DNA from: Branchiostoma floridae
Lineage: Eukaryota > Chordata > Leptocardii > Amphioxiformes > Branchiostomatidae
Assembly (NCBI RefSeq): GCF_000003815.2
Contig: NC_049992.1
Span: 14,185,347 to 14,232,846, forward strand
Reading direction: 5' to 3'
Length of the DNA stretch: 47,500 nt
Shown here piece after piece: positions 10,881-22,198 of this stretch. The first letter of the stretch is position 1. Every line of letters starts with the position of its first letter. The position numbers and the translations under genes are program-made. The notes beneath the pieces are model-generated. The model saw only the letters and a list, made by a program, of their open reading frames with translations. It made no database searches and was not told the origin of the DNA.

Positions 10881-11223
10881 TACTTCTCTTTACTTCAGAA
10901 ATGGGTTATGTAGATGTTGCATTTACATTACCAAAGTCAAGCTCCTTGCATAAATGGAGAAAAATGTCAAACCCATAAAGGCCCATGGCGATTGAAGGGA
11001 ATTCAACCAAAGCTTCACATTGTGATGACCATGGCAATTTTACTTGGTGCAAGGGACAGGAAAAACTGGAATCCATTTGGACCCGAATACGATGATATGC
11101 ATGTACACGTCACGTCATAGACAGACGCATTGCCAGACAGCGTTTGCGTATGATTGACGACACTGTAGAACCGGGTAGTGCGGTAAACATTGTGCATTGG
11201 AGTTAAAAATATGTAATAGTTTA

Positions 11224-11515
11224 TAATCTCGAACCAGATCCACGGTGCGTAATGTATAGTATCAAACTTCCCGTTTGATTCCCTTGGCCGGCTACAATCC
11301 TTGGCCAGCTTTGATACTATCTTATGGCACCGTAGGATCTGCTTGGAGATTACCGTTTGACTCCCTTGGTTGGCTACAATCCTTGGCCAGCTTTGATACT
11401 ATCTTATGGCACCGTAGGATCTGCTTGGAGATTACCGTTTGACTCCCTTGGCCGGCTACACTCCTTGGCCAGCTTTGATACTATCTTATGGCACCGTAGG
11501 ATCTGCTTGGAGATG
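11224..11515. mobile_element. Mutator-like MITE, copy 2, with internal 82-bp tandem triplication
   Basis: The left end TAATCTCGAACCAGATCC and right end GGATCTGCTTGGAGAT match copy 1. Flanking nonamers are AATAGTTTA (11215-11223) and AATAGTTAA (11516-11524), one mismatch. The right half is repeated three times with a period of exactly 82 bases (units from 11271, 11353 and 11435), each ending in a complete right terminus. Confidence 0.75.
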
Positions 11516-11524
11516 AATAGTTAA

Positions 11525-12719
11525 GTCTGAAGTGTTGATATTTATTATTTACCTTACTCCATAACTTGTTTGCCTAAGTAACACGTTAAGTACAAATAGA
11601 ATTCAATTAATCTTTAGAAAAGTATGATTTAGATTTAGGTCCTTTTTTTACATTGGTAAAGAAATTGACGTTTTATAAAGGGAATTTTATTAGACTTTTT
11701 GTTTGGTACTGATAAGTGTGAGATTAATATTGTATATTCGTTATATATCAGGTTGACAGCAATTCTGTAGAAATGGTCTCGTGCATGTGTCTTCATTTTC
11801 TCACACGTTAGATGTTTTTATTTTGTAGTCATGAAAACGAAACGTCATAGATTTGTTTTGCCAGTGTACCGTGATACGGCGGGAAAGAGCTATCAGTACT
11901 CGGTTGTAGTAAAGTAGTATTCTATACATATAACGTTAAATGTAACTTTTGTACTAACTGTTTTAGTACTAACGTTAACATTAACGTTGTTGCTTGAAAC
12001 ATATTGAATACAGTTAAAAACAAAACAAAATACAGTCGGACAATTTTGATAAGAAAGGGATAATAAGTAAAACCTGGGCACTAAAGATTGATACTATCAT
12101 TTTGAGCTGGGTATAAAGCTGTACTGTAAATGTCATAACCTGATCCGCACAGGCACCCACCAAATATAAAGGGTCCTTATGTTGCGTTTTTACATTGAAT
12201 AGTCGCAAATAACCACAGGTTCGAACGCGCGTTCGGTTCGAATTACGTAATGGAACATCATCGAACATTCGAATTCGGCTGGACAAGGGGACACGCTCCC
12301 GAACTCGGACACGAATCGAGCGTGCCTGGGCCACCTTCATGCTCAGCTCAACCGAGTATACCGTCAGGACGAGAAACGTTCAACCTACAGGTTGCTGACC
12401 TGTGATTGACGTGACCTCTGACCCACTGCAGGTGTGTTCCGAGCTGGTCCGGAGCTGCGTAGTGGTAGTAAATACACTACCTCAGTAGTAAATATTTAAC
12501 GCAACGCTCAGATAAGGTGTCACAACCAACTGGCGTCTGAACCCTCTTAACCGTACAGCATAGATTTTTACCCAACTTTTCTGTCCTTGGAAGCAAAGTT
12601 CACAGTAATACATCTGGTAGACCCATCCGACCACTGTCTGGGCTGCGTGAGCGCTGCAGGGTTTGTCTAACTGCATGTATACTTGGTCACACGCCAAGAC
12701 CCACATTGTTGTTGTAAAG
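11525..12719. other. Spacer between gene B and gene C
   Basis: No coding frame that I can support. From about 12200 the sequence becomes richer in CG, with CGAACGCGCGTTCG-type short palindromes, which fits an approach to the gene C promoter. AACGTTA words cluster at 11930-11990. Confidence 0.35.
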
Positions 12720-12775
12720 GAAAGGCAGCGAAGCAAGACGCCGCCATCTTGTCCGAGGACAGACGATCCAACCAG
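12720..12775 (+). other. Candidate 5' non-coding exon of gene C
   Basis: ACCAG|GTGAGC at 12775/12776 is a strong donor in a GC-rich stretch. The matching acceptor TTTTTCTACAG ends at 13418, and 39 bases of 5'UTR precede the ATG at 13458. The exon's 5' limit is not visible. Confidence 0.4.
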
Positions 12776-13457
12776 GTGAGCACAATGACAGTTTATCGCT
12801 TGTTTAATGATACTGTACGGTAGAGATCTATCAGGAGCTAATGCATATATGCCATAGTATTTCTCACTTTCCGTGAGGGGTACGATTTGTTAACTTAGAA
12901 GAAAACACTTGCTTCCCTGTCAGTGTTTGAAGTAACCCCAGGTCACATGTGTCGACAAAGTCTGCTGCCCTTAATTTTGTAGTTGTCAAAAGCGCTTTGC
13001 AACAGTGGATCAACTACAAGCTGAATACAAGTGATTTTAAAAGAATGTTTCATACCTTCTGTTGGCATTTAGGCTCGTTGGGATACGTTTGATCCGCTAG
13101 TATTGTTCACCTGTTGCAACCTTTGAACCTAGCTATTCATGAAATAAGTGTACACACTTTTTGGAAACACGTCACAAACGATGTAAGCTAGTACACTAGT
13201 AAAGCGTAATGAACACCCCCCTCCTCGGCCTCAATGGGCTACCCCTTCAATGGCTTTAACGTTACATGTACAGATCAGGCAAGCAGAAACAGATGGCAAG
13301 ATTTTCAAGATTTCAAGAATCGGGTACATGATTTACATCACGATAACCACGATACGATTTTATTCAGCGTTACCAAGACAGTCGAGGAATGCACTGAAAA
13401 TGTATCATTTTTCTACAGATAACGTTGTTGAAGAAAGGCAGCATATTGACACTGAAC

Positions 13458-16400
13458 ATGGCGATCGACCTCAGCATCCCGCGGGTGCAGAACTGTTGCT
13501 GCTGCGGCTCCCTGAAGTGTGGCACCATCGGTATTGCTGTTGTATTCCTGGTAAGTACGGTCATTGTAACCTGTATGTGACGCCTGTTCACCTTTATCCG
13601 TTGGGAACCTATATCCGTTGTTTTTTCAACAATGTATTTAGGGATATCAAACCGACAGGCGGTAGTTCAACAACCTTGTATATTTTGGAAATGTTGCAAT
13701 TTGGAGCCACCGTCCGTTGACTTGATATCCCTAATACTCTGTTTTTTAGATACAATGGATATAGGTTACCCCACGGATAAAGACGAACTAGCGTTGCCTG
13801 TTGGGTGTCGCATCAAAATTACCGTTCTAAACCACGTGCAACCCCATAGATGTGTTGATCAAGCAAATCAGTTATAAGTCTTCTAACAATGGGCACATTT
13901 TGTTTTACTTAATGGTTACCACGTAACAAGACCCGAAGGTCACTTAACATGCATGAATAGAGTGTACATGGATTTGCTTTTCTTCTCAATATTAGATTTC
14001 CGCGATATACTTTTGAATATTTATTCAGGGCCGCTTAAGTTGTATAAAATGTGTTTCTTTGCTCTTCTTAGTTTAATCGTTACTTTTTTTTGCCATGATA
14101 GAGCAGCTAACAAAGTGTTTTGCCAACAACAACAAAGTGTCTCTGTATGGCAATACTAAAAAATTTCCTCTATATCCTGCACGGCGTCTCTAAATCTTGT
14201 ACTATCTTTTCAGATTATGAATCTTCTTTATGTCATCGGGACCCTAGTTGCTCTCGCAGCTTTTAATGGAGAGGGAATAAATGGTAAGTGATAATGGATA
14301 TTTATCTGGTTCTTCTAATTACCTCCATGAAATGTCATGGAATGGAGGTTATATTTTCTGTTATGTGTCTCTGTCTGTGTAGATGATTACTCAAGAACGG
14401 CTGGATGGATTGGTTTCATACTTGTTGTGTTGGTGGGGTGTGATGAAAGCTCGAATCGATGAGATTTTGGGAGCCGTATCTGTCGTTATAATCGATGTAA
14501 TAATATCAGAAATCACCCCTATATTTGAGATATATTGGTACAGGCATCGTGCTTTATGTGTTTGTTAATGGGCTTAGCTCCAAGCAGATGGTGAGGTGAC
14601 AGCTGTTTAAAATGCCATTAGGTCCTCTCATCTGGGTTGGGTGTCAGAAGTTTTATGGGCGACACAGATGTTCTGATTTTGTTACGATAAGGGACAGTTG
14701 TTAGATGTCTCTTTCGTAGCCAATGGTACTTGTTTTTTAGCAGACGGGGTTGGCGCCAAGTATTCATCTTACAGTTGGTGTAGGGCTGTCAGAGGAAAGT
14801 GTGCATCTCGTTTTTGTACCGTGTGAACAGTTGATGTTATGACATATTGGTGGAAAATCAAATCACCATCTGACTAAAGTTGGCCACATCCCTTCTTCTT
14901 TCTGAGTTTCCCAACTTCCTCCCACCACACAGCTCTGAGGCACATAGTCGAACCTCAATAATGCTGACAACCTCAGACATTTTAAATGCCAAACATCAAG
15001 CTTAAGGAACACCACGCCACCATATGCCGTCGACCTCTTAAACGCACATTACACAATTAAGTGTCACATTTTGATAATTACTAATCAGATGGACATCCTC
15101 TGTGTCATTAAATAAATACACCACTACTTTCCCATAACATTTATATTATATAACCATTACTCTCAAATACAACCGACTATAAACATACATACCATCCACA
15201 AAAAAGCAATAAATATTTCATGGAGGTATGAGGTCCCCGAACTCTAGTTAAATATATATATATAACTCACAAATATTTTACCAACCAACCAACCAATTAC
15301 TGAAATATATCGATAGCCATATTGTGCATAAATGTTTAAGAAACAGTGCATTTACATGTGCCATGATGTGGGGATGTAGGTGTGGCTAAACCAAGTAGAA
15401 CGGTACATATTTGTGTGGTTGTACATTTTTAGTTTGATGAAACATTTCATATTTAGAGCTGGCCATGGAACAAAGGCTAATTGCTCACATATTTAAAACT
15501 GGTTACCTTGGCGATGTCACGTGTAAATTTCAAGTAGTTCCGACGGAGTCCGAGTCAGGCACTGCCAGTAGTTTCCAACATAATGTACGTATATATACGG
15601 CATTTATATCTGAAATGTAAAGAAATGTTGCTGGTTCTATGCTATAGAAACATGTTTGATATTACAGCTTTCAGGGTTTTAGACGCCATCTTCGACGTAA
15701 TCTTGATCATCTTGTGCATCGTCCTCATTGTCGGTGCCGTCAAGGTATGGTGTTGGCTTTTGTATTCGTTATCATGCAACCCATGTCCCATAGAGGTTTA
15801 ATCAGAATAACGTAATGTTTAGTCCTTTATAATATGGGACTTTTTGGTATGTGTTTGGTACATGTATATACTTCAGTCTTGATGTTAAGTTATGCTCAAG
15901 AACTCGCCATACATTGTACCCCTTACAATCGTAGCGCAATAAAATTTGTTTGATTGATTGATTGATTGATTGATTGATCCACTATCTTCGTTTTAGGGGA
16001 ATCCTCTGTTGTGCCGGATTTGGATAATCGGCACGATTATCTTCGTCACCGCCATGTTCATCCTTTGTATCGTTGGTTCGTCGCTTATTGGTTTGGTAAG
16101 TCTTCCCATATAATTGTGCCTGTACTCAACCGACGAGTCCGATGCTGCTCTGCTATATATGATGTATCAGATCTATCGCGGCCATTTGAAGTTTCAATAT
16201 AAGGTACTCTTGTATAGATACTGCTAGTATCATCCACATTGTGTCTTCGAGCCAAAATCGTTACATGGACGGACCAACAACTATTCTTCTACAACTTGAT
16301 TTCCCCTCTACGAAAGTTGTAAAAAATTTTTTTACAGTATTGAACATTACCTTCGTAACTGTTGTCGAAGTAAAATCGGTGGCCAGAAAACGAAATTCTT

Positions 16401-17317
16401 CGTTGAAACACTCAAGGTTGCGTTATCTTCCTGAATACAGGTAGTCACCACCGGCTTATCATCATTCAATCAATCATAGATAAAATTCAATGTGAAATTA
16501 AATATTCTAGTTCTGAGCCAAGTATGTTAACTGTTTGTGGGTTTCTTGTTAATTTCCGGCACACTGCAAACACCTTGTTAGGTAGTCTTTCTTACAACTC
16601 AACATCCCCGAACAAAATAACAACAGAAAAACAACAGCAAGAAAGCAAAAAGAAAAACAATCTTCGTTTATCTCAACCTTCCAGAACAATCCCCAAGCGG
16701 CACACGTCATTGGATTCTTCTGGTTCTACCTTGCCGTTGAAGAAGGGCTGTTGGTATGTATTTGTTGATTTTAATTTATGCTTTGGAAGGGACAAACTAC
16801 GTAACTCATTTGACAATATTATGTTGACCTTATATGAACGACGCCCTTACGTATATAACTCTATATATACTTGTAACAAGTCTACAACATTGGAAAACTA
16901 GTACAACATGAAAACGTTGAGAGGGGATTTTTATTTTGATTTAGTGCCAACACACCGTGAGTCTGTTTTTCAACACACCGTGAGGCTGAAATGTCATCGA
17001 TGTTATACGTACATAAGTACAGGGGTGTGGTTCTATAAATGTCTTGAATGTTTCTTCCAAAAGTGTAAAAGATAATATACTGGTGGATTATTTACCTACT
17101 TTAATTGTTGATTTGACTTTGACTTTGTTCAGATTGAAACAGCGAGGGATAATACAATGTGATATCCAGCTTCTTTTCTGTCTATAAGTCCTAGTTACCA
17201 TTTTATCGTTTATAGGTCTATGGTGTGATTGTGGTGAACTCTTTTGTGGAGAGCTTACGTCACGAAGATGCCACCCTGCCGCCATACTCACAAGTGAACG
17301 AGTCTGCTGCAGTCTAG
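13458..17317 (+). CDS. Gene C: LAPTM-like four-span lysosomal membrane protein
   Basis: Six exons: 13458-13550, 14214-14283, 15668-15744, 15997-16095, 16685-16753, 17216-17317 (TAG), phases 0, 1, 0, 0, 0, giving 169 residues. The start MAIDLSIPRVQNCCCCGSLK carries four adjacent Cys (13-16), then CGT. Exon 3 is LDAIFDVILIILC, exon 4 has LCRIWIIGT and exon 5 has VEEGLL with its intramembrane acids. The tail is LPPYSQVNESAAV. LPPY is a close PPxY/LPxY form expected to bind NEDD4-type WW domains, overlapping YSQV as a YxxPhi signal. It is closest to B, with A next. Its introns hold a hairpin MITE (13597-13784) and a larger TACCTCC-ended repeat (14318-15229). Confidence 0.83.
13597..13784. mobile_element. 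Long-hairpin MITE in gene C intron 1
   Basis: Imperfect inverted arms run the whole length: CTTTATCCGTTGGGAACC on the left pairs with GGTTACCCCACGGATAAAG on the right. Further in, TAGGGATATCAA pairs with TTGATATCCCTA. About 190 bases without coding capacity. No clear target duplication seen. Confidence 0.55.
14318..15229. repeat. TACCTCCATGAAAT-ended repeat in gene C intron 2
   Basis: ATTACCTCCATGAAAT at 14318-14333 pairs with ATTTCATGGAGGTAT at 15215-15229. The left end continues as a small hairpin and then TGTGTCTCTGTCTGTG. The same end occurs reversed at 43116-43140, again beside a CA/TG-rich repeat. The interior shows no supported coding frame. Confidence 0.5.
15915..15978 (+). repeat. 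ATTG microsatellite, probably a retroelement 3' tail
   Basis: GCAATAAAATTTGTTTG is followed by about seven GATT/ATTG units (15950-15978). A poly-A-like signal followed by a tetranucleotide run is the usual 3' end of many non-LTR elements. No retroelement frame precedes it. It ends just before the acceptor of gene C exon 4. Confidence 0.5.
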
Positions 17318-17319
17318 GT

Positions 17320-17338
17320 ACCCCCCCCCCCCCCCCCA
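17320..17338 (+). repeat. Poly-C tract just after gene C stop
   Basis: About 17 consecutive C begin three bases after the TAG of gene C, inside its 3'UTR. Confidence 0.8.
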
Positions 17339-17416
17339 ATAGGACACAGTCATGAATCAACCAAAACATCTGTACCCAGTATAACTTGTATTGTTGCTCT
17401 GTGTCAAGGACAACTA

Positions 17417-17641
17417 AGAGGTGGTATCTCACTGCACTTGAGGCACCGGTGTGGCACTGCCTTGACCCTTGTCCGAAAGATTACTCAACAAATTTCACGT
17501 TTTGTGTATTTTGTTGTCTTCTAAGTCGTACGCAATATCTAAATTATAAAAAAAAAATCGGCGAAAATAACACAACAGTGCTGGAGTGTACGAACCCCGC
17601 AGTGCCGCACCGGTGCCCCAAGTGCAGTGAGATACCACCTT
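17417..17641. mobile_element. TA-flanked long-hairpin MITE, copy 1
   Basis: The left arm AGAGGTGGTATCTCACTGCA and the right arm ending AGTGCAGTGAGATACCACCTT are inverted. TA dinucleotides flank it (17415-17416, 17642-17643), typical of Tc1/mariner-like insertion. The core carries TTACTCAACAAATTTC and a reversed relative of the core seen at 20118-20364 and 45497-45730. Confidence 0.7.
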
Positions 17642-17643
17642 TA

Positions 17644-18840
17644 GGAGACGATACAATAACATTTTTGTGAATTCTAGTCAAAATTGGCGTACTTTGTCAT
17701 CAACACAGAACTGTTAAACCGTACTGCGTGTGATGATATATTAATTTCCATTTTAACCCCTATAAAAAGCTAACCGATGGTGAATGGATTGAGTTTCCAC
17801 TGAGATGATATCATAACTTTGGAGTAGAACATGCATCGACATTATTAATTCTGAAAACGGTTCTTTGTCTATATTATTTTCCACGACTTTTGCATTTGAC
17901 AAGTCCGAACAATAGTTGTGTCATACCAATGTGTTGAGGTGTAAAATGGGTATTACAGCTGGAAAGAAGAATAATTTTTTTACTTATAAATATATGTATA
18001 CATTGTATTGTAATATATCTAATCCAGTGCTATGTATCCGTATCATTTCCTCAAAGTACTTAGTATTCCTTAGTTTATTATCACTGGTTTCATTGTATGC
18101 TTCTATTACTTGAAGGGTTTCCTTGAGCATTCCGTGAAATGCCTTTTTCGAAGCCGCTTACATGTATATTTAGATCAACTGTATGTGTTCTCTACAATAC
18201 AAATATGAAACTTATTCCCGAGGTCTTGTTTTGTGAGTTGTGCTATCAAATGCTATTGTATACAGTATTAAATCTTCCAAAGGATGATAAACTTTGTCAG
18301 CGTGTCTTTAAATCAATTATTGTTTAAGGAATCCTTGAGTTGTTGATAAAAAGTTTGTTAGGGATGAAATACTTACCAAGTATATCCCCATCATTTACCT
18401 CTATTTCAGAAGTTCGTAAATGGATTAATCATCTGAATAATTAAGACATGAGACATACATTAGACAAATAAGGTCGTCATTTTCATAATATTTACAATGA
18501 TGGTCTCCAGCATGAACATAAGTTCGGCCCAGATATGTACGTAAGCACAGTCAAATAATACTTTTATAGCCTTTTCTCATTAGTTTTGCAAATCACACCG
18601 GCTTTTCCATGTAAAATCACAATCAACGAACAATCATAACCTACTTTCCCCAGGACACAAGTATGACATTCCAAAACAAACACCGAATATTGAACAAACA
18701 AACGTTTGGTTTGTTTCTATTGAACCGTGTAAACGACCATTAGGACGATGACCTCAAGCCTCCATTGAGTTGTTTATATCACGTGGCACATCCTGTTGTG
18801 CTATTGGCCAAATGTCTGTGACGTATACCTACACGTAATT
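17644..18840. other. Spacer between gene C and gene D, AT-rich
   Basis: No coding frame, RNA gene or clear repeat seen. Small open frames here lack splice context or recognisable domains. Confidence 0.35.
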
Positions 18841-18941
18841 GACACTTGCTGAGGTATGCTGCAGCCTGATTCGGGTCTTTTCATTCGGGGTTCTGAGAAG
18901 GAAGCCAATCGTGTGCGCAGCAGAATAGTTACCAGCAATAG
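18841..18941 (+). other. Candidate 5' non-coding exon of gene D
   Basis: CAATAG|GTACGT at 18941/18942 is a good donor at the end of a moderately GC-rich stretch. TTTATATCACGTG lies about 70 bases upstream and could hold core promoter elements. Gene D's coding exon has an acceptor ending at 22174, 24 bases before its ATG. The pairing over 3.2 kb is inference. Confidence 0.25.
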
Positions 18942-20117
18942 GTACGTGTACCTTTTGTGCCTTCTTTACTCCAGTCTTCCTTTACTTATCGACATCTGAT
19001 CACTGGATGGTCTGTGCTAGTCTATACTGTAACTATACTGTACAATTGTAGTGAACGTATCATTGCACTACAAACTTCAGATCAGCTACAAAGCATAGGT
19101 TAGGCCACGTTTTCGAGTGTTATGATGCCAAATGGCTACCCCGACGTCGTCAGTTTGATTTTGAACAATCAACGGAATCAGGGCGAAGTTTAAATCTTTT
19201 CACAACAGGCTTACACAATGAGAAGCACTACTGTAGTGATGGCACCGTGATTTAGAACAACAAGTATGACTTTTACTAAAAGTTTTAGTTAAAAAGCAGA
19301 AGCCGTCTTTGTGACAAAGCACAAAGCTTTACACTGGACTTGGAATATAACACCGTGAATATGGCGTCGGAGCAAATGCCTCGGGTGTCAGGGTCTGTAC
19401 ATTACAGCGGGGAGGTACATTTTGCCCGTGACTTTGGAAGGAGAATAGAACTGGACTTGGTCCAGAGACGTTTTCTTAAGGAAAGGAAGGAAGTTATGTG
19501 CCATTTTAGTTCTCATTTTGTACTTCCTCTTGAAATAAGGCTACAATATTAGGTTTTTGAAACTGGACATTGGTGACACCTTTTTTCTGGTCGCCATTTT
19601 CTGCGGCTCTTTTTTTCTGAACCCACCGTTCGAAAGGTACAGCGAAACTACAGCGAAACAAGCGAAACCCTGATCCTATTCAAACACGTACATCTGTTCG
19701 AAGATAAGGCACACCTTACTATTCACACACCATTGTGCTTGGATGGGGGTAAAGTTCGAGCTAAAGTACTCTCAGAGTATTTGGGTTTGTTTTGTTGCAA
19801 TTTATGGACAGGAGAAACTGTCGTGCAGCGAACGTACATTATTCATAATTTCCTCCCTTCACCGAAATTAGTCTGCAGCGAAGAGACTGTGTTAACATTT
19901 AATTTTTCGATGAAAACAACCATGTTTATGTTGTTCCTGATGTTTTGCACAGTGGTGCAATGATTCAATAAGTCCGAAATCTTACTGTATCGGTAATTAT
20001 GTTATATTGCCCGGTGAATGTAGGCACGTTGATCGACACAGATCTTTTAAAACATGACACGTTATATTAGTACCGTGTGCATTCATTCAGTACGTGCTGC
20101 TGAAATTATAGGCGTTA

Positions 20118-20364
20118 AGGCCCCCTCTCACTTGACGTGCGGCACGCTTGCGGCATTGCTGCGTTCGTTCGCTGCGTCACTGTTTTGTTATTTTCTTCGA
20201 TTTTTTATGATTCCGATATTGCGCAAGACGTAAAAGTATAACATAAAAGACGACAAAATATACAACAAGTAAGAAAATTCGTTCTTTATCTCTGAAATTC
20301 GTTGAGCATCTTCCGAACGCAGCAATGCCGCAAGCGTGCCGCACGTCAAGTGAGAGGGGACCTT
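20118..20364. mobile_element. TA-flanked long-hairpin MITE, variant with different arms
   Basis: TA (20116-20117 and 20365-20366) flanks arms AGGCCCCCTCTCACTTGACG and the inverted GTCAAGTGAGAGGGGACCTT. The core (GTTTTGTTATTTTC, then GACAAAATATACAACAAGTA and TTCTTTATCTCTGAA) is the same as at 45497-45730. The arms are different from those of the other copies, yet still pair with each other. Confidence 0.65.
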
Positions 20365-21679
20365 TAGCGGCCATTGAATCAAAAGGATGTCTTTCATATG
20401 TGATATTTGTAATGTATGTAAAATGCCAACGAAAGTAGAATATGTCTCTGGATATACTATGTAGCTCGGCCCGGGATAAACAATCACTGATACTATGCAC
20501 AAAACATGGTGCGCCATGCTCCCGGAAGTAAATTCCAAAGAAAGGCGTTGTTTATGGCGCGAAACAAATCCGATGATTCTTGTATTTGCCGTTTCTTTGC
20601 CTCTTGATTTTTTTTAGAAATTAATCATGAAACCTGTCATTAGTTTGCGATTTTTTAATATTTCACATTAAAGAATTAAACGGGGATTCTTTTGCTACTT
20701 GTTACTGCTAACCCACCCCATATTGTCACGCGACACGTCCCGTTTTAATCAACCCGACATGATCAAACCTGTCCTGGCACGCTTTCCGCTCCGGATCCGG
20801 TAGAGTACTTTCAAGACCCGAAACCAGACCTTCCAAGAAAGCTTTCATGTTCGTACAGGCTGGCACTCCGTGACATCACTTCCGTCTTTTAGTAAAGCTT
20901 GTTGCTGAATGCTTTGTCAGAAGCCTCGTTTGTAATCTCCACGCCTTAGTTTCGCTGGCGTGTGGGCGACGCACCTCCCATCAGTGAAGGACTGAAAAAA
21001 ACTCTGCATGATCCTATCACCATGATTCCAATTTTTGTTTGTGCACGATGTGGTTTCTATAATAGTAAAAGATAGTGGATATTTGATCTTTCACATTCAA
21101 GTGCCAGTGTGGCAAGGAAAGGGGAGGGCTTTGCGGCGTGATGATATCCACACTGTACTTGACAGGGTAATGAACGCAGGGCCACCCAGGACTTCAGTTT
21201 GCGTTTCCTCTAGTCTGAAGCAAACTTCCGCTGATATACCACCGCATCGGCGTTTAATATCGTTATGAATAGTCAAGCTCCCGTTCGACAACAAAAAGGT
21301 CAATTGTAGGAATGGAGAAATTACCGAATTTTACAGATATAATATATAACTGTATAACTGCAAACGGTCTGGAAAGCTGTGTGTGGGATACTTCTGTCAC
21401 GTCTGAAAATCTGTGTGGAGGATACTTCTGTTTCGACCGAGTGCCTTGTTCACACCCTGTGTTGTTGTCTTTGAACAAAGGGTTTTATCACCACTTTAAC
21501 ACCTTTGGCTTCTACCGTTGTTATTGAGGTGTGAGGTTCAATAAAAGCGCCGGGGGTTGGGAATAAGAGGCAGTCTGTGAGGGGGGTCCGTGAAAGTACC
21601 CGACTCACAGCTCCCATGTGTTTCAACGGCATACCTGCGTCCTGTGTGGGTTTATTGTACTCCACTACTTCGAAGCAGA

Positions 21680-21752
21680 GGTTGAGTCGCGGAGATATAG
21701 TTGTAGCCGGTAAATTTCCCGACTACTACTATTATATCTCCGCGACTCAACC
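21680..21752. repeat. 20-bp perfect hairpin
   Basis: GGTTGAGTCGCGGAGATATA at 21680-21699 pairs perfectly with 21733-21752 around a 33-base loop. AAGCAGAG just outside and CTTGGAGAGTA beyond resemble the ends of the compound element at 22299-22602. Confidence 0.6.
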
Positions 21753-21908
21753 ACTTCTTGGAGAGTAGGTTTCTTGTAGTTAAGTTCCTCGTGCAGCATC
21801 CAAAAGAACCGGGCCACAACACCGACCCACTTACACAGTGATATGAAAAAAGTCAAGAGTGAAAGTTTGTGAAAAAGGAAAGTAATGCTCATGCTCAATG
21901 GAGGCACA

Positions 21909-22037
21909 CAATCTCCAAGCAGATCCACGGTGGCGTGAAATAGTATCAAACCCACCATAGGTGCCCGTTTGGCCGGCTATACACCTTGGCCAGCTTTGAT
22001 ACTATCTTATGACACCGTCGGATCTGCTTGGAAATTA
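21909..22037. mobile_element. Mutator-like MITE, copy 3
   Basis: The ends CAATCTCCAAGCAGATCC and GGATCTGCTTGGAAATTA match the family. Flanking nonamers are GGAGGCACA (21900-21908) and GGAAGCACA (22038-22046), one mismatch. Confidence 0.75.
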
Positions 22038-22198
22038 GGAAGCACATACATAGCGCTTTGTCATCAGAGCTTTAATAGACGAATGTGAGACTTAGCAGAT
22101 ATCATGTGTTTTTGTGCGTTTAGAAATATGCCATTATAGCTTATGCTCTCTCTGTACATTTGTACCAATTTCAGATTGACCTGACCCTGACTGTCACC

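Noticed and set aside
12014-12340. 108-codon minus-strand frame
   Set aside because: Arg-rich sequence produced by CG-rich upstream DNA, with no domain or conserved motif.
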